From Myxococcales bacterium (GTDB lineage Bacteria > Myxococcota > Myxococcia > Myxococcales > Anaeromyxobacteraceae), in NCBI GenBank assembly GCA_021784995.1, contig JAJYHA010000233.1:1-6098 (forward strand): a stretch of 6,098 nucleotides of DNA. Direction: 5' to 3'. A program made the position numbers and the translations under genes. Positions 4,967 through 6,098 of the stretch are shown piece by piece (within the stretch, counting starts at the first letter, position 1; each line of letters begins with the position of its first letter). The notes under the pieces were generated by a model. It saw nothing but the letters and a program-made list of their open reading frames with translations, was not told the origin of the DNA and searched no databases.

Positions 4967-6098
4967 ATGAGCCCCATCGCCACCGCGCTCCTGCTGGTCG
5001 TCGCCGGCGCCTTCTTCGCCTTCACCATGCTGCGCCGCGTCGTACCCCTGCTCACGCTGCGCCGCGTCGAACGCCTGGACCGCCCCGGCGACCGGGTGGC
5101 GGGGCTGCTCCGCTTCGGCTTCGGCCAGCGGCGCATGGTCGATCCGGAGGAGCTGCGGCCCGGCGTGATGCACGTGGTCCTCTTCGCCGCCTTCCTCGTC
5201 CTGGCGCTGCGCACCATCACGCTCTTCGGGATGGGCTTCTCCGAGGGCTTCCACCTCCCGCTGCTCGCCCCCGCCTCGGCCCTCGGGCAGGCCTACGGCT
5301 TCGTGAAGGACGTGATGGTGCTCGCGGCGCTGGCGGCGTCGCTCGGCTTCCTGTGGCGGCGGCTCGTCACCCGGCCCGACCGCATCACCCTCTCCTGGGA
5401 GGGGACCCTCATCCTCGGCTTCATCGCGGGGCTGATGTTGACCGACATGATGTTCGACGGCGCCGGGATGCTGGCGCACGGGGAGCCGCTCTCCTGGTGC
5501 AGCCCGGCGGGCTCCCTCGCCGCCGGGATCTACCTGGCGCTGGGCCTCCCCGCCGGCGCCGTGCAGGCGCTCGGCATGGTCGGCTTCTGGCTGCACCTCG
5601 TCATCCTCCTCACCTTCGGCAACTTCCTGCCCTTCGGGAAGCACTTCCACATCATCACCGGCCTCCCCAACGTCTACCTGCGCGCGCTGCCGCCCGGCTC
5701 CTCGGCGTTGCGCAAGCTCGACCTGGAGAGCGAGAGCGCGAGCTACGGGACGCAGAGCGTGAAGGACCTCTCGTGGAAAGAGGGCCTCGACGTCTACACC
5801 TGCACCGAGTGCGGCCGGTGCCAGACGCACTGCCCCACCTACGTCACCGGCAAGCCGCTCTCGCACAAGGAGGTGAACCGCGCCGTCAAGCACCACCTCG
5901 TCGACGAGGCGCCGGCGCTCGCCAGGCTCTGGCGCGCCGCGGACGCGGCGGCCCGCGAGGCCGCGGCGGCCGCGCTGCCGGCCATCTCCACGGTGGTGCC
6001 GCCGGAGACCTTCTGGGCCTGCACCACCTGCGGCTGGTGCGAGACCGCCTGCCCGGTCTTCATCGAGAACATCCCCCGGCTGATCGACATGCGGCGCT
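4967..6098 (+). CDS. HdrD-related membrane iron-sulfur oxidoreductase with NarI-like domain, ETF:menaquinone oxidoreductase (EMO)-like; 3' end outside window
   Basis: The window shows 377 residues, with the frame open at the right edge. ATG 4967 starts a hydrophobic N-terminus. No clear Shine-Dalgarno precedes it, and no better in-frame start is seen upstream. Predicted membrane helices lie near residues 4-22, 66-88, 108-130, 145-169 and 199-221, the five-helix pattern of NarI-type cytochrome b subunits. Candidate haem ligands are His69, His171, His210, His226 and His228. Two 4Fe-4S motifs follow: Cys279/282/285/289 (CTECGRCQTHCP) and Cys352/355/358/362 (CTTCGWCETACP). A C-terminal pair of CCG (heterodisulfide reductase D-type) domains would be expected beyond the edge. 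This order in one chain is that of EMO proteins, which pass electrons from electron transfer flavoprotein in beta-oxidation to menaquinone. Alternatives are other HdrD/GlpC-like dehydrogenase subunits, for example for lactate or glycolate. It is divergent from a lipase-FadL operon, which favours a fatty-acid role. The gene and cofactors are secure; the EMO role is inferred. Confidence 0.85.
   Translation, partial: MSPIATALLLVVAGAFFAFTMLRRVVPLLTLRRVERLDRPGDRVAGLLRFGFGQRRMVDPEELRPGVMHVVLFAAFLVLALRTITLFGMGFSEGFHLPLLAPASALGQAYGFVKDVMVLAALAASLGFLWRRLVTRPDRITLSWEGTLILGFIAGLMLTDMMFDGAGMLAHGEPLSWCSPAGSLAAGIYLALGLPAGAVQALGMVGFWLHLVILLTFGNFLPFGKHFHIITGLPNVYLRALPPGSSALRKLDLESESASYGTQSVKDLSWKEGLDVYTCTECGRCQTHCPTYVTGKPLSHKEVNRAVKHHLVDEAPALARLWRAADAAAREAAAAALPAISTVVPPETFWACTTCGWCETACPVFIENIPRLIDMRR

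Noticed and set aside
4746..4970. Short plus-strand frame of 74 codons in the divergent region
   Set aside because: No ribosome binding site or recognisable feature, and its sequence overlaps the palindrome and repeats. It ends just past the real start of the next gene.
4904..5896. Minus-strand frame of 330 codons antisense to the iron-sulfur membrane protein
   Set aside because: The plus strand has five membrane helices and 4Fe-4S motifs in one frame. The antisense product is Glu/Arg/Gly/His-rich without a motif.

Overview
This is a very GC-rich window in which codon third positions are almost all G or C. It holds four protein genes, two of them cut by the window edges. The composition, the cysteine-rich insert in a surface lipoprotein, and a NarI/HdrD-like membrane iron-sulfur protein suggest a high-GC delta-proteobacterial or Myxococcota genome, possibly of the Anaeromyxobacter type. 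That placement is inference; no rRNA or other marker is present.

Layout: (1) At 1-384 (+) lies the C-terminal part of a DsbA-family thioredoxin-fold protein. (2) A 97-base convergent gap (385-481) holds a strong GC-rich hairpin. (3) On the minus strand, a two-gene operon runs from 4668 down to 482. Its first gene encodes a 975-residue lipoprotein with an alpha/beta-hydrolase domain, resembling the VolA / Pla-1-cef bacterial lipases. The second encodes a 416-residue FadL/TodX-family outer-membrane channel. Only 8 bases separate the two, and the second gene's ribosome binding site overlaps the stop codon of the first. (4) A 298-base divergent intergenic region (4669-4966) carries a perfect 15-bp palindrome, a 12-bp direct repeat and a second inverted repeat. 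(5) At 4967-6098 (+), open at the right edge, lies a membrane protein with about five transmembrane helices followed by two CxxCxxCxxxCP 4Fe-4S motifs. It has the architecture of the HdrD-related ETF:menaquinone oxidoreductase (EMO-like) proteins.

Working model (inference): the surface lipoprotein lipase releases fatty acids from exogenous (lyso)phospholipids or other esters, and the FadL-like channel carries them across the outer membrane. The divergent iron-sulfur protein could pass beta-oxidation electrons from electron transfer flavoprotein to the quinone pool. The pairing matches the VolA-FadL partnership known in Vibrio cholerae. Finding an electron-disposal enzyme across the same regulatory region would make this a compact lipid-scavenging and respiration locus. 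The lipoprotein has 12 cysteines besides its lipidated one, so the nearby DsbA-like gene is of interest, although its convergent orientation means it is not in the same operon.
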